A stretch of 64,000 nt of DNA from G963663315 sp963663315. Its GTDB lineage: Bacteria > Pseudomonadota > Gammaproteobacteria > Arenicellales > Poriferihabitantaceae. The stretch is from positions 2,356,001 to 2,420,000 of the forward strand of contig OY760176.1 in NCBI GenBank assembly GCA_963663315.1. The letters are read 5' to 3'. Made by a program: the position numbers and the translations under genes. Shown here one piece after another: positions 54,971 through 63,839 of this stretch. The notes under the pieces were generated by a model. The model was not told the DNA's origin, did no database searches, and saw only the letters and a list, made by a program, of their open reading frames with translations. Every line of letters begins with the position of its first letter. Position 1 is the first letter of the stretch.

Positions 54971-55866
54971 GCCACCATGGCTGACTCTTCAAGCTGTCGA
55001 TAATACATCATTTCATATTCAGCCGGTGGCACATCGCCGATCGGTTCAAGTAGACGGCGATTGTTAAACCAGTCCACCCATTCCAGGGTTGCATATTCAA
55101 CCTCTTCAATATTTTTCCACGGACCCCGACAACGAATCACTTCGGTTTTGTAAAGACCATTGATGGTCTCGGCCAGGGCATTGTCGTAGGAATCACCCAC
55201 ACTGCCGACCGATGCATCCATATCAGCCTCGGCCAAACGCTCAGTATAACGAATCGACAGATACTGGCTGCCGCGGTCGCTATGATGAATCAGCCCTTCT
55301 ATTTTTGTACGAGACCATAACGCTTGTTCCAGTGCATCCAGTACCAGATCGGTATGCAGTGATCGACTGACCCGCCAGCCGACGATGTGCCGGGAAAATA
55401 CATCGATGACAAAGGCCACGTAGACGAATCCTGACCAGGTCGCGACCTGCGTGATGTCGGCGACCCAGAGTTGGTTCGGCCGCTTCGCGATAAACTGGCG
55501 ATTTACCAGGTCAGCCGGACGAGCCAGGGTATCGTCGCTAATAGTTGTCCAACACTTGCGACCCCGTGTCACGCCTTGTATTCCCAGTTGATTCATCAGG
55601 CGCTCCACGGTGCAACGGGCCACTTCAATCTTTTCGCGATTCATCTGGCGCCAAACCTTTCGCGCACCGTAGACCCGAAAGTTATCTTCCCAGATTCGCT
55701 TGATATCAATCTGGAGTTGTTGATCCTGCTTAGTCCGTTCCGGCAACCGGTCAGGATCAGTCTCACGCGCCTTCTCTTCGTAATAGGTCGAAGGGGCGAT
55801 CGGCAATTGCTTGCAAACTGGCTCGACTCCATATTTAGCCCGATGCTCGTCGATAAACGAGATCAA
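54967..55866 (-). CDS. IS3-family transposase OrfB (DDE integrase)
   Basis: 299 aa. The HTH_21 region (YGARKVWRQMNREKIEVARC) precedes the catalytic DDE: WVADITQ (D), IHHSDRGSQY (D) and SYDNALAETINGLYKTE (E). Its ATG overlaps the OrfA stop by 4 bases, consistent with a -1 frameshift fusion. Intact. Confidence 0.95.
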   Translation of the reverse strand: MISFIDEHRAKYGVEPVCKQLPIAPSTYYEEKARETDPDRLPERTKQDQQLQIDIKRIWEDNFRVYGARKVWRQMNREKIEVARCTVERLMNQLGIQGVTRGRKCWTTISDDTLARPADLVNRQFIAKRPNQLWVADITQVATWSGFVYVAFVIDVFSRHIVGWRVSRSLHTDLVLDALEQALWSRTKIEGLIHHSDRGSQYLSIRYTERLAEADMDASVGSVGDSYDNALAETINGLYKTEVIRCRGPWKNIEEVEYATLEWVDWFNNRRLLEPIGDVPPAEYEMMYYRQLEESAMVA

Positions 55867-56186
55867 TACTTCGGTCGGCGGTCGAGCTCCGCCTGGGCAA
55901 AAAAAGCGGACGCCTTACGCAGAATCTCGTTAGCACGCTTCAGTTCTCGATTCTCGCGCTCCAACTCCTTGAGTCGTTCTCGATCTGAAGTCGTCATTCC
56001 TGATCGTTTTCCCTGATCCGTCTCTGACCGTCGCACCCATTTACGCAAAGTCTCCGCCGTACAGCCAATCTTGCTCGATATCGAACACATGGCCGCCCAT
56101 TCGGATTCATACTCACTTTGGTGTTCAAACACCATGCGTACTGCACGTTCCCGGATTTCCGGGGAATATCTTTTGGATCTGTTCAT
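55863..56186 (-). CDS. IS3-family transposase OrfA
   Basis: 107 aa. HTH_Tnp_1 domain (RYSPEIRERAVRMVFEHQ, then GCTAETLRKWVRR) and a leucine-zipper tail (RLKELERENRELKRANEIL). Binds the inverted repeats. Confidence 0.95.
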   Translation of the reverse strand: MNRSKRYSPEIRERAVRMVFEHQSEYESEWAAMCSISSKIGCTAETLRKWVRRSETDQGKRSGMTTSDRERLKELERENRELKRANEILRKASAFFAQAELDRRPKY

Positions 56187-56236
56187 TACTCCATCCTCTC
56201 AAGAAATGGAGCCTCCGACAAACCCGGGGCGATTCA

Positions 56237-56350
56237 GACCTTGAATTGGCCCCGTTCGATAGCAAGGGCGGGATGGGGCAGATGTACAATCTTTTCGGCG
56301 ATCAGATGGACGGTGTGATTGACGAATTGAATGAGGCGTTGGCAGCGTGA
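56237..56350 (+). pseudogene. 3' end of hsdR, type I restriction subunit
   Basis: The frame emerging from the IS end reads LELAPFDSKGGMGQMYNLFG then DQMDGVIDELNEALAA and TGA at 56348. That is the common HsdR ending. All the motor and nuclease domains are missing, so this locus cannot restrict by itself. hsdS begins 1 base later. Confidence 0.8.
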
Positions 56351-56351
56351 A

Positions 56352-57848
56352 ATGACAATGTTACCTAGTGGATGGGAGCGGTGTAAACTTCCCGATATCG
56401 CACACATTGTAATGGGACAATCCCCGGATTCAAAAACCTATAACTATATCGGTAATGGACTCCCCTTCTTCCAGGGGAAGGCAGAATTTGGTGACCTATT
56501 CCCAACTATCAACCTGTACTGCTCTCAGCCCAACAAGATCGCCAAGCAAGGCGCAACCCTCCTGTCGGTTAGAGCTCCAGTCGGACCGACCAATCTCGCA
56601 AAGTACGAGTGTTGCATTGGACGTGGTTTGGCAGCATTTCACCCTTGCGGAGGGATCGAGCCGAAGTTCATACTGCATCTCTTTAGAAGCATGGAACCCG
56701 TATTGTCTGGCAAGGGGACAGGCTCGACATTCAAAGCCGTTACCAAGGGATTCGTTGAAGGTCTTGAATGCAACCTACCGCCGCTACCCGAACAGCGCCG
56801 AATCGTCGCCAAAATTGAAGAACTGTTCTCTGAACTCGACAAGGGTGTTGAAAGTCTGAAAAAAGCGCGCAAGCAATTGAAGGTATACCGTCAGGCCGTG
56901 CTCAAGCACGCATTCGAAGGCAAGCTCACGGCACAATGGCGTGAAGAGAACAAAGATAAGCTTGAGAAGCCTGAGCAATTACTCGCCCGTATCAAACGCG
57001 AAAGGGAGGCGCGATACGAACAGCTACTCGAAGATTGGAAGGATGCTGTTAAAGAGTGGGAGGCGAAGGGTAAGATTCATAAGAGGCCGATGAGGCCGAA
57101 GAAGTTGAAGGAATTTTCGCAACCATCAGCTACCGAAAAGGGACTTCTTCCATCTCTCTCAAATAGTTGGCTCTATCTGCGTTTGGGGCTTGTGATTGAT
57201 GAACCTAAGTATGGCACATCAAAGAAATGTGGCTATAACTATGGAGGCACAGGAGTTCTCAGAATACCTAATATAGCTCGTGGTATGGTTGATGCGTCCG
57301 ACCTCAAAAGCGCTAGCTTCAAAGATGACGAGATACGTATGTACGCTTTGAGGGATGGTGATATTCTCATAATTCGATCAAATGGGAGCATTTCTATAGT
57401 TGGTAAGTGCGCTCTTGTCTCTAAAGCAGAGGAGCAATATCTCTATGCTGGCTACCTCATCCGACTTCGTTGCAACACAGCAGTACTGCTCCCGGATTAT
57501 CTTGCAACACTTTTGTCGAGTCATATTTTACGAACGCAGATTGAGCACAAAGCGAAATCGACGAGTGGTGTAAATAATATAAATTCGGGTGAAATCCAAT
57601 CAATCATCATTCCATTGTGTAGTCTCAGTGAGCAAGAGGCCGTGGTCAAACGACTATCTGCAAGCTTTTCTGAAATCGGCGTCATAGAGTCTGAGGTCGA
57701 CAATCAACTACTTAAGGCCACTTCGCTTCACCAATCAATTCTGAAGCAAGCCTTTTCTGGACAACTCGTTCCCCAAGGCTCTAACGACGAGCCAGCCTCC
57801 GTTCTTCTTGAGAAAATTAAAGCCAAGCGGGCGGCGATAGCGTTATGA
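56352..57848 (+). CDS. hsdS: Type I restriction-modification specificity subunit HsdS
   Basis: 498 aa from the ATG at 56352. Two target recognition domains (about 5-160 and 275-430), each followed by a coiled-coil spacer: PLPEQRRIVAKIEELFSELD near 160 and LSEQEAVVKRLSASFSEIG near 430. It sets the DNA target of the methylase. Its stop overlaps the next ATG. Confidence 0.93.
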   Translation: MTMLPSGWERCKLPDIAHIVMGQSPDSKTYNYIGNGLPFFQGKAEFGDLFPTINLYCSQPNKIAKQGATLLSVRAPVGPTNLAKYECCIGRGLAAFHPCGGIEPKFILHLFRSMEPVLSGKGTGSTFKAVTKGFVEGLECNLPPLPEQRRIVAKIEELFSELDKGVESLKKARKQLKVYRQAVLKHAFEGKLTAQWREENKDKLEKPEQLLARIKREREARYEQLLEDWKDAVKEWEAKGKIHKRPMRPKKLKEFSQPSATEKGLLPSLSNSWLYLRLGLVIDEPKYGTSKKCGYNYGGTGVLRIPNIARGMVDASDLKSASFKDDEIRMYALRDGDILIIRSNGSISIVGKCALVSKAEEQYLYAGYLIRLRCNTAVLLPDYLATLLSSHILRTQIEHKAKSTSGVNNINSGEIQSIIIPLCSLSEQEAVVKRLSASFSEIGVIESEVDNQLLKATSLHQSILKQAFSGQLVPQGSNDEPASVLLEKIKAKRAAIAL

Positions 57849-59422
57849 CGGGAAAACTACCCATCAACCTCGACGATCTGCTGAAGCAGCGAACCATTGA
57901 AGGTGAGCGCATTGAGTACAAGGCCGGCTGGAACCCAACGAGCGTGTTGCACACCATTTGCGCCTTCGCCAATGATTTTCACAATCTCGGCGGCGGCTAT
58001 ATCGTTTTGGGTGTCGAGGAACGCAATGGACGCCCTTTGCTGCCCCCGAAAGGATTAGACCCTGAGCAGATCAACGCGGTACAAAAGGAATTGCTGGAAC
58101 TCGGACATTCCGCCATACAACCTCATTATCATCCGATTTCTGGAATCTACAACGTCGAGGGGCGGACTATCCTCGTACTTTGGGCGCCAGGCGGTGAAAC
58201 CCGCCCATACAAGGCCAGAGTAGATCTGGCGAAAGGAACGCCGCCGCAATGGGCCTGGTTCATCCGTAAACACAGCAGCACCGTCCGCGCCAGGGGTCCA
58301 GATGAGCGTGAGTTGCTCACCTTGGCTGCCACCGTGCCGTTTGATGACCGGTATCATCAAACGGCATCACTTGACCATCTGTCTTATCAACTCATTCAAC
58401 AATTTCTTCGGGATATCGGCAGTGACCTCGCCTCGGAAACAACCAATCTCTCAATTGCTGCCCTGGGTCAGCGTATGAATATTGTCGGTGGCCCTGCCGA
58501 GGCCATGTTTCCCAAGAATGTGGGGTTGCTGTTCTTCAACGACCGACCGCATGATTTCTTTCCTGTCACCCAGATCGATATAGTTTGGTTCCCCGATGGC
58601 CCGGGTGGCGATCAATTCGAAGAGAAGGAATTCCGCGGACCACTGTGGATCATCCTGCGCGATGCAATAGGTTTCATTGAACGAAACTATTTGAAGGAAA
58701 CAGTTATCAAGTATTCGCACCAGCCTGAAGCGGAGCGATTCTGGAATTTTCCAATTGAAGCCATCGAAGAAGCGTTAGTCAACGCCATCTATCACCGCTC
58801 ATACGAGGAGCGGGAGCCAGTGGAGGCACGTATCACTCCAGAAGAACTGGTAATCCTCAGCTTTCCCGGCGCCGACCGGTCAATCCGGATGGAAGATTTT
58901 CACAAGGGACAGGCCGTTAGTCGACGTTATCGAAATCGTCGTGTTGGCGAGTTTCTCAAGGAATTGGATCTGGCCGAAGGGCGATCAACGGGCGTACCGA
59001 AGATCCTTCGAGCCATGCGAAAGAACGGCTCCCCGGATCCGGTATTTGAAAGTGATGAAGACCGTACCTGGTTCCTGGTGCGGCTTCCGATACATGAGCG
59101 GGTGTGCCCGGAGCCATCCGAACAAGGTACCCAACAAGGTACCCAACAAGGTACCCAACAAGGTACCCAACAAGATATCGGACATGTCGCGCAACTCGTG
59201 GCTACCCTCACCGGTGAGTTGAGCCGCGCCGAATTACAAGCAGCATTGAGACTCAGGGACCGGCCTTATTTCATCGCCGCGTATCTACGACCTGCCCTCG
59301 AAGCCGGCCTGGTCGAAATGACGCTCCCCGACAAGCCAACCAGTCGAAACCAGCGTTATCGGCGCACTGCGGCCGGGCATGCCCTGGCACAGCAAACCAC
59401 GGACGAGGATACTGCCACATGA
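57845..59422 (+). CDS. AlbA_2-domain ATPase/regulator encoded inside the type I locus
   Basis: 525 aa. The N-terminal AlbA_2-type domain has ERIEYKAGWNPTSVLHTICA and GGGYIVLGVEE. A GHKL-like ATP-binding region follows (IEEALVNAIYHRSYEER, STGVPKILRAMRKNGSP). The C-terminal part has four GTQQ repeats (about residues 422-440; caaggtacc units of 12 bp) and a winged helix. Role in the restriction locus is unknown; perhaps control or a second defence. 4-base overlaps with both hsdS and hsdM. Confidence 0.85.
   Translation: MTGKLPINLDDLLKQRTIEGERIEYKAGWNPTSVLHTICAFANDFHNLGGGYIVLGVEERNGRPLLPPKGLDPEQINAVQKELLELGHSAIQPHYHPISGIYNVEGRTILVLWAPGGETRPYKARVDLAKGTPPQWAWFIRKHSSTVRARGPDERELLTLAATVPFDDRYHQTASLDHLSYQLIQQFLRDIGSDLASETTNLSIAALGQRMNIVGGPAEAMFPKNVGLLFFNDRPHDFFPVTQIDIVWFPDGPGGDQFEEKEFRGPLWIILRDAIGFIERNYLKETVIKYSHQPEAERFWNFPIEAIEEALVNAIYHRSYEEREPVEARITPEELVILSFPGADRSIRMEDFHKGQAVSRRYRNRRVGEFLKELDLAEGRSTGVPKILRAMRKNGSPDPVFESDEDRTWFLVRLPIHERVCPEPSEQGTQQGTQQGTQQGTQQDIGHVAQLVATLTGELSRAELQAALRLRDRPYFIAAYLRPALEAGLVEMTLPDKPTSRNQRYRRTAAGHALAQQTTDEDTAT
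59125..59172 (+). repeat. 12-bp tandem repeat inside the AlbA_2 gene
   Basis: Four units of caaggtacccaa encode GTQQ repeats. Fragments of the same repeat appear at about 39.85, 41.64 and 62.53 kb. Confidence 0.9.
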
Positions 59423-60909
59423 ACACCGCCCCCATCGTTTCCAAAGTCTGGAGTTTTTGCACCACCCTGCGTGATGACGGGATCGGCTATGGCGATTATC
59501 TGGAGCAACTCACTTATCTGATCTTCCTCAAGATGGCTGATGAGTACTCCAAGGCCCCTTACAACCGGGATGTCGGTCTCCCGGAAGAATACAACTGGCA
59601 GAACCTGCGGTCGAAGAAAGGCGCAGAACTCGAAGGCCATTATGTTGCCCTGCTTCGTGAACTCGGAACCAGGTCGGGTATGCTGGGACAAATCTTCACC
59701 AAAGCCCAGAACAAACTCCAGGACCCGGCGAAACTGTACCGCCTCATTGATATGATCAACGAAACCGAATGGGTCACCATGGGCGCTGACATCAAGGGCG
59801 ATATCTATGAGGGCTTGCTGGAGAAAAACGCCGAGGACACGAAATCAGGTGCTGGGCAGTATTTCACGCCGCGCTCTCTCATTCGCGCCATGGTCGAATG
59901 TGTACGGCCCGAACCAGGCAAGCTGATCGCTGACCCGGCCTGCGGTACAGGCGGTTTCTTTCTTGCTGCCTACGACTTCATGACTGACCCGGATAACTTC
60001 AGTCTCGATAAGGAGCAGAAAGCGTTTCTGAAATACGAGGCATTTCATGGCAATGAGATTGTTGCCAACACCCGTCGTCTGTGCCTGATGAATATGTTCC
60101 TGCACAACATCGGTGAAATTGAGGGAGGGGCGCCCATATCACAGAATGACTCGCTGGTGGCTGACGCCGGCAAGCGCTTCGACTATGTACTCGCGAACCC
60201 GCCTTTCGGCAAGAAAAGTTCCATGAGCTTCACCAACGAGGAAGGCGGACAGGAAAAGGACGACCTGACCTACAACCGGCAGGATTTTTGGGCGACCACA
60301 TCCAACAAACAACTCAATTTCGTGCAACATATTCGCACGATGCTGAAAACCACCGGTCGCGCTGCCGTTGTCGTACCGGACAATGTACTGTTTGAGGGGG
60401 GCGCCGGTGAGACAATCCGCCAAAAGCTGCTGGACAACACCGACCTGCATACCATCCTGCGCCTTCCAACAGGTGTATTCTACGCGCAAGGGGTCAAGGC
60501 CAATGTGATCTTTTTTGATAACCACGAAGCCAGCCCGAACCCCTGGACAAAACAGGTCTGGTACTATGACTACCGCACCAATATTCACCACACACTCAAG
60601 AAAAAGCCAATGCGGTATGTGAATCTGTCGGATTTCGTCAACTGCTACAACCCTGAGAGTCGGCACCAGCGCAAGGCAACCTGGGACGAGACAGACTCAC
60701 CGGAAGGCCGCTGGCGCAGCTACAGCTACGAAGAGATAAAAGCCCGTGACAAGACCAGCCTCGACATCTTCTGGCTCAAGGACAAGAGCCTGACCGACTT
60801 GGACAACCTGCCTGAACCCGATGTCCTTGCCGAAGAGATTATTGAAAATCTGGAGGCTGGCCTCAGCAGCTTCCTTGAGGTGCTTACCCGGTTAAGGCAG
60901 AATGGATAG
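59419..60909 (+). CDS. hsdM: Type I DNA N6-adenine methyltransferase HsdM
   Basis: 496 aa. The N-terminal helical domain has GYGDYLEQLTYLIFLKMADE. The SAM motif is ADPACGTGGFFLAAYDFM and the catalytic motif NPPFGKK. GQYFTPRSLIRAMVECV is typical of the family. With HsdS it methylates the target. Since hsdR is reduced to its end, the locus may act as an orphan methylase. Copied fragments of this gene lie at 47.65 and 63.84 kb. Confidence 0.95.
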   Translation: MNTAPIVSKVWSFCTTLRDDGIGYGDYLEQLTYLIFLKMADEYSKAPYNRDVGLPEEYNWQNLRSKKGAELEGHYVALLRELGTRSGMLGQIFTKAQNKLQDPAKLYRLIDMINETEWVTMGADIKGDIYEGLLEKNAEDTKSGAGQYFTPRSLIRAMVECVRPEPGKLIADPACGTGGFFLAAYDFMTDPDNFSLDKEQKAFLKYEAFHGNEIVANTRRLCLMNMFLHNIGEIEGGAPISQNDSLVADAGKRFDYVLANPPFGKKSSMSFTNEEGGQEKDDLTYNRQDFWATTSNKQLNFVQHIRTMLKTTGRAAVVVPDNVLFEGGAGETIRQKLLDNTDLHTILRLPTGVFYAQGVKANVIFFDNHEASPNPWTKQVWYYDYRTNIHHTLKKKPMRYVNLSDFVNCYNPESRHQRKATWDETDSPEGRWRSYSYEEIKARDKTSLDIFWLKDKSLTDLDNLPEPDVLAEEIIENLEAGLSSFLEVLTRLRQNG

Positions 60910-60966
60910 GCGATGAACTAAAACTCGAAGAAACGTCAAAGATTCTTTTCGATAAAAACGGATACC

Positions 60967-61879
60967 ATGGATAACGAGGCACCAATTTTTGATGAGACTA
61001 AAGACAAATTGGGTTTCATGCCAATCGCGTGTCAATTGGCAAGTGCATTGGTACAGAATGATCTTTCCGGGGGGTTCGTAATCGGGGTCGAAGGTCCGTG
61101 GGGATCTGGAAAATCCTCGCTAGTGAATTATTGCATTAGAGAGATTGGAGAGGGTGAACGGGGGACCAGTTGTAATAAGGTTTTCTCCATGGATTGTCGG
61201 CAATCGGGATGAGCTTCTTCAACAGTTATTTTCGGATTTCATGCCTGTCGTCACAGATTTATTGCCGAGTTCAGAACGAAGTGAGGTGAATTCCCTGCTA
61301 AGTCTTTACAGTAAAGCCGCATCCCCTCTTGCTTCTCTGGCTGAGCTTGCGGGTATCGCAGGTGTCCTCCCCGGGGCTTCACATGCAGCCGGTTTTTTAA
61401 AATGGAGCGGGGAAAAGGCATCTGGTGAAGAGAAACGATCCCTTTCGGACCTGAACAGAGAACTCCACGAGAAATTGAGAGAATTGGAACGTCCGATTGT
61501 TGTGTTTATCGACGACATTGATCGTGTTCGAAACACTGAACCGGATGTTCTCAAGAAAACGCCTTATTTCCTGCTTTTGCTTGACGCTTGGTATGAGGGA
61601 GGCGATCCAGAAGGCGTGAAAGCGTGGGTGGAAGATCAGTCGTCGACCGATCCTGGATTCATGGATTTGCTTTCCAACATGAAAAGATGGAGTAATTCCT
61701 CCGTTACAGGTGTCGAATATACGATAAGATCTCAGACACTTGAGACGTTTTTCTCTGGTGCACAACATGTCGAACACCGGCTCGCCGAGATTGTGGGGAA
61801 TTCCAGGAATACAGATGAATTTCTACAACAGGCAAGGGATTTGCTTACGAACATTGAGAGAGGTAAACATTTCTCGTGA
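60967..61879 (+). pseudogene. KAP-family P-loop NTPase, frameshifted and internally deleted
   Basis: ATG 60967. First frame: GFVIGVEGPWGSGKSSLVNY (Walker A). After about 61150 the protein moves to another frame: VVIRFSPWIVGNRDELLQQL, then VVFIDDIDRV (Walker B). Straight after that the usual middle of a KAP protein is missing and RNTEPDVLKKTPYFLLLLDA follows. KAP NTPases serve in anti-phage systems. Inactive in this state. Confidence 0.75.
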
Positions 61880-62200
61880 GGTGGGGCTGGGAAATTGAAC
61901 CAGTTGTCAAAGCTTATCCCGCCGCGTAACAGGTCGGTACCCGTAACTCAGCATTTGTCGCGTGTTTGCGGTGACGGAGGAACCCATGCCGGTGGCATTT
62001 CGGCCCTGAAAAGGGCTTATCTGGTTCGTAGTCAGTCGCATCGCTGCGCCGATGGGTATGCAAGAGAAAGCGCACTTCGGTATTACCTGCGCTCAGCGAA
62101 CATGGACGTGGCGTCTGAATATCCGGGATACAGAGGATCGCATGCCATATCCGTTGCCGTGCGCGGGTGATCCACGAAATCTAACTCACGAGGGGATGGG
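61880..62200. other. Stretch without a supported gene
   Basis: A few short frames only. It separates the broken KAP gene from small gene fragments. Confidence 0.4.
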
Positions 62201-62266
62201 ATGCGGGATCAGTACGTCGGTGATATAGGTGACTTTGCAAAATACGGATTGCATCAGTCCACGTGA
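62201..62266 (+). pseudogene. N-terminal fragment of a conserved hypothetical protein
   Basis: ATG to TGA: MRDQYVGDIGDFAKYG then LHQST. The opening MR.QYVGDIGD..KYGL is the start of a known conserved hypothetical family. Only 15 residues match. Confidence 0.6.
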
Positions 62267-62280
62267 CGCGGTAATGTCGT

Positions 62281-62496
62281 CTACCGATTAGCTAACTCCT
62301 TCATAGCTTTTCGTCGCTTTACTGAAGTTTCCGTAATGATTCGTTCGGAAGTCCGGGTCACTGCATCCCGGACGGTGTGATGGCCTGAATCAACGCCTCC
62401 CTTCAAGCTAACGCTTTGTTTTCTGACAACTTGGCGAGACTGTTTGTTTCCAGGCGTTCGCATTTTTAAGTTTTTTGGCATTTTGTATCCCGTCAA
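62281..62496 (-). CDS. Small basic hypothetical protein
   Basis: 71 aa, or 66 aa from the second ATG at 62481. Highly basic; ETSVKRRKAMKELANR at the end and HHTVRDAVTRTSERIITE in the middle look like a real helical protein. No family name recognised. The size and setting would fit an antitoxin or small phage protein (speculation). Confidence 0.45.
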   Translation of the reverse strand: MTGYKMPKNLKMRTPGNKQSRQVVRKQSVSLKGGVDSGHHTVRDAVTRTSERIITETSVKRRKAMKELANR

Positions 62497-62514
62497 GAAC
62501 TCGAAATATACAAC

Positions 62515-62665
62515 TCACCTTGCATTGAAGCAAGCAAGGTACCGAGCAAGATACCGAGCAAGGTACCGAGCAAGATACCCCGCAAGTCACAGGGCATAAG
62601 GGTGTCATTGCCGAAGATATTCAGCGCCTTCACGGACAGATTGCGTCGTCCCGGCGGACACTCGT
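62515..62665 (+). pseudogene. Tail fragment of an AlbA_2-type ATPase gene
   Basis: Reads KQGTEQDTEQGTEQDTPQVT, then HKGVIAEDIQRLHGQIA. The repeats (agcaaggtaccg and agcaagataccg units) correspond to those at 59.1 kb but with Glu instead of Gln. No domain remains. Confidence 0.65.
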
Positions 62666-62694
62666 GGGCTACGATCCTATATATTGTGAGGATG

Positions 62695-63742
62695 GTTTAA
62701 ATGATACCGGGCAAACAGTGCCGATGCCCCAATTCCTCTTGTCAGCCCTTGAATACGGTTTCACGATGATACCGCATGAACTGCGGATGCGGAGCCAACC
62801 ACGGCGTAGATGGCAAACGCAAGTGTCGATCTGGATTAAGCATGACAAAAATGGGATCTGGAATACAGTCCTCGACAACCAGGATCGCATAATTGTCATC
62901 GACCGATACTAAACCACGATCAAACATCCAGTGTACTGTCCCGCTCAAGGCAATGCCGTTTCTCACCGAGTCCGGGCCTTGATGTTGCACGGGCCGGATG
63001 TGTGCGGCTTGCACCTCGGACCGCCCTCCTCCGTTGATGAGTTTGATGCCGGTGATAGCGCAAGTGTTATTGTAAGCCTGTTTTACCTGCCTCGAGAACG
63101 CGGCATCACGGAACGGCCTGTTGTCGACTCTCTGGATGACCGGCCGCTCGTAGACCGCGGGTTCCTCCGCCAACCCTGCGTTCGTGTTTTCCGCGGGCCT
63201 TTGAGTCCCGATGGCTAAATCACTGAATCCAGACCGTAGGATAAGATCATACTCTTTGTCTTGGATGGATCGTACGGAGCGACCAAAAGCTCCTTTGCTA
63301 GTCTTGCCATCTTCTCGCTGAAGGGCCGATTCATAGTAGTGATTGCCTTCTCTGAAAGGAACCGCCTGGTCGAATTCGAGGTAGTCGGAAACAAAGGCAT
63401 AGAAGTGGTCTTCCCGCTCAGGGTCGCGCTCTATGGATGTTACCTTGGCCGTCGCAAAATACGCCAGACGACCGCCACTACTGTTGATGTTTCTGGTGGT
63501 ACGGCGAGGTTCATAATACGTGATCCAATCTCCGACCACACTCTCCACCATACGAAGGTAACTCCGGGGAAAATGATACCTTACTTCAGGCAAGTCATCA
63601 TATATTGAATTGACTCGTGTCGTAAAAACCGCTTTCGTCATACGTCGATACCGCCCTTTAGCATCTGATGCAGATTATAAATTACCTGGCTTTGACAATT
63701 CAATTTCTCAACAAATTATCGTAGATTGATAGCATTGCGGAT
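62695..63742 (-). repeat. Right copy of the 1-kb inverted repeat
   Basis: Inverse match of 48744-49770. The two copies bound 13 kb that include ada, the WYL/AAA cluster, the IS and the type I locus. Confidence 0.9.
62742..63641 (-). CDS. HNH endonuclease, copy 2
   Basis: 299 aa, close relative of copy 1 with substitutions throughout and the same HNH motifs (NNTCAITG, VQAAHIRPV, SGTVHWMFDRGL). No stop or shift interrupts it. Changes are concentrated in the linker (about residues 150-180, e.g. GTQRPAENTNAGL for GAEIPAERTNEGL). Confidence 0.88.
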   Translation of the reverse strand: MTKAVFTTRVNSIYDDLPEVRYHFPRSYLRMVESVVGDWITYYEPRRTTRNINSSGGRLAYFATAKVTSIERDPEREDHFYAFVSDYLEFDQAVPFREGNHYYESALQREDGKTSKGAFGRSVRSIQDKEYDLILRSGFSDLAIGTQRPAENTNAGLAEEPAVYERPVIQRVDNRPFRDAAFSRQVKQAYNNTCAITGIKLINGGGRSEVQAAHIRPVQHQGPDSVRNGIALSGTVHWMFDRGLVSVDDNYAILVVEDCIPDPIFVMLNPDRHLRLPSTPWLAPHPQFMRYHRETVFKG

Positions 63743-63839
63743 TGAGTTCAACCTGAAGTTCGTAGTCGCGTCTGCAAGGGGCCACAAAGACTCTCAGCAG
63801 CGTGATTTTAAAGTAGCAAGAACGCTGGTCGAAAAACTG

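Larger units (their letters stand above)
54928..56236 (-). mobile_element. IS3-family insertion sequence, 1,309 bp
   Basis: Ends share tgaatcgccccggg followed by an imperfect continuation (inverted repeats of about 30 bp). It encodes OrfA and OrfB. No target duplication is seen at its edges: the left side is the AAA gene, the right side the tail of hsdR. So a deletion or recombination between two insertions probably joined these neighbours. Confidence 0.9.

Noticed and set aside
59125..59172. Regular short repeats that could suggest a CRISPR array
   Set aside because: The units are 12 bp, contiguous with no spacers, and encode in-frame GTQQ repeats in a protein.
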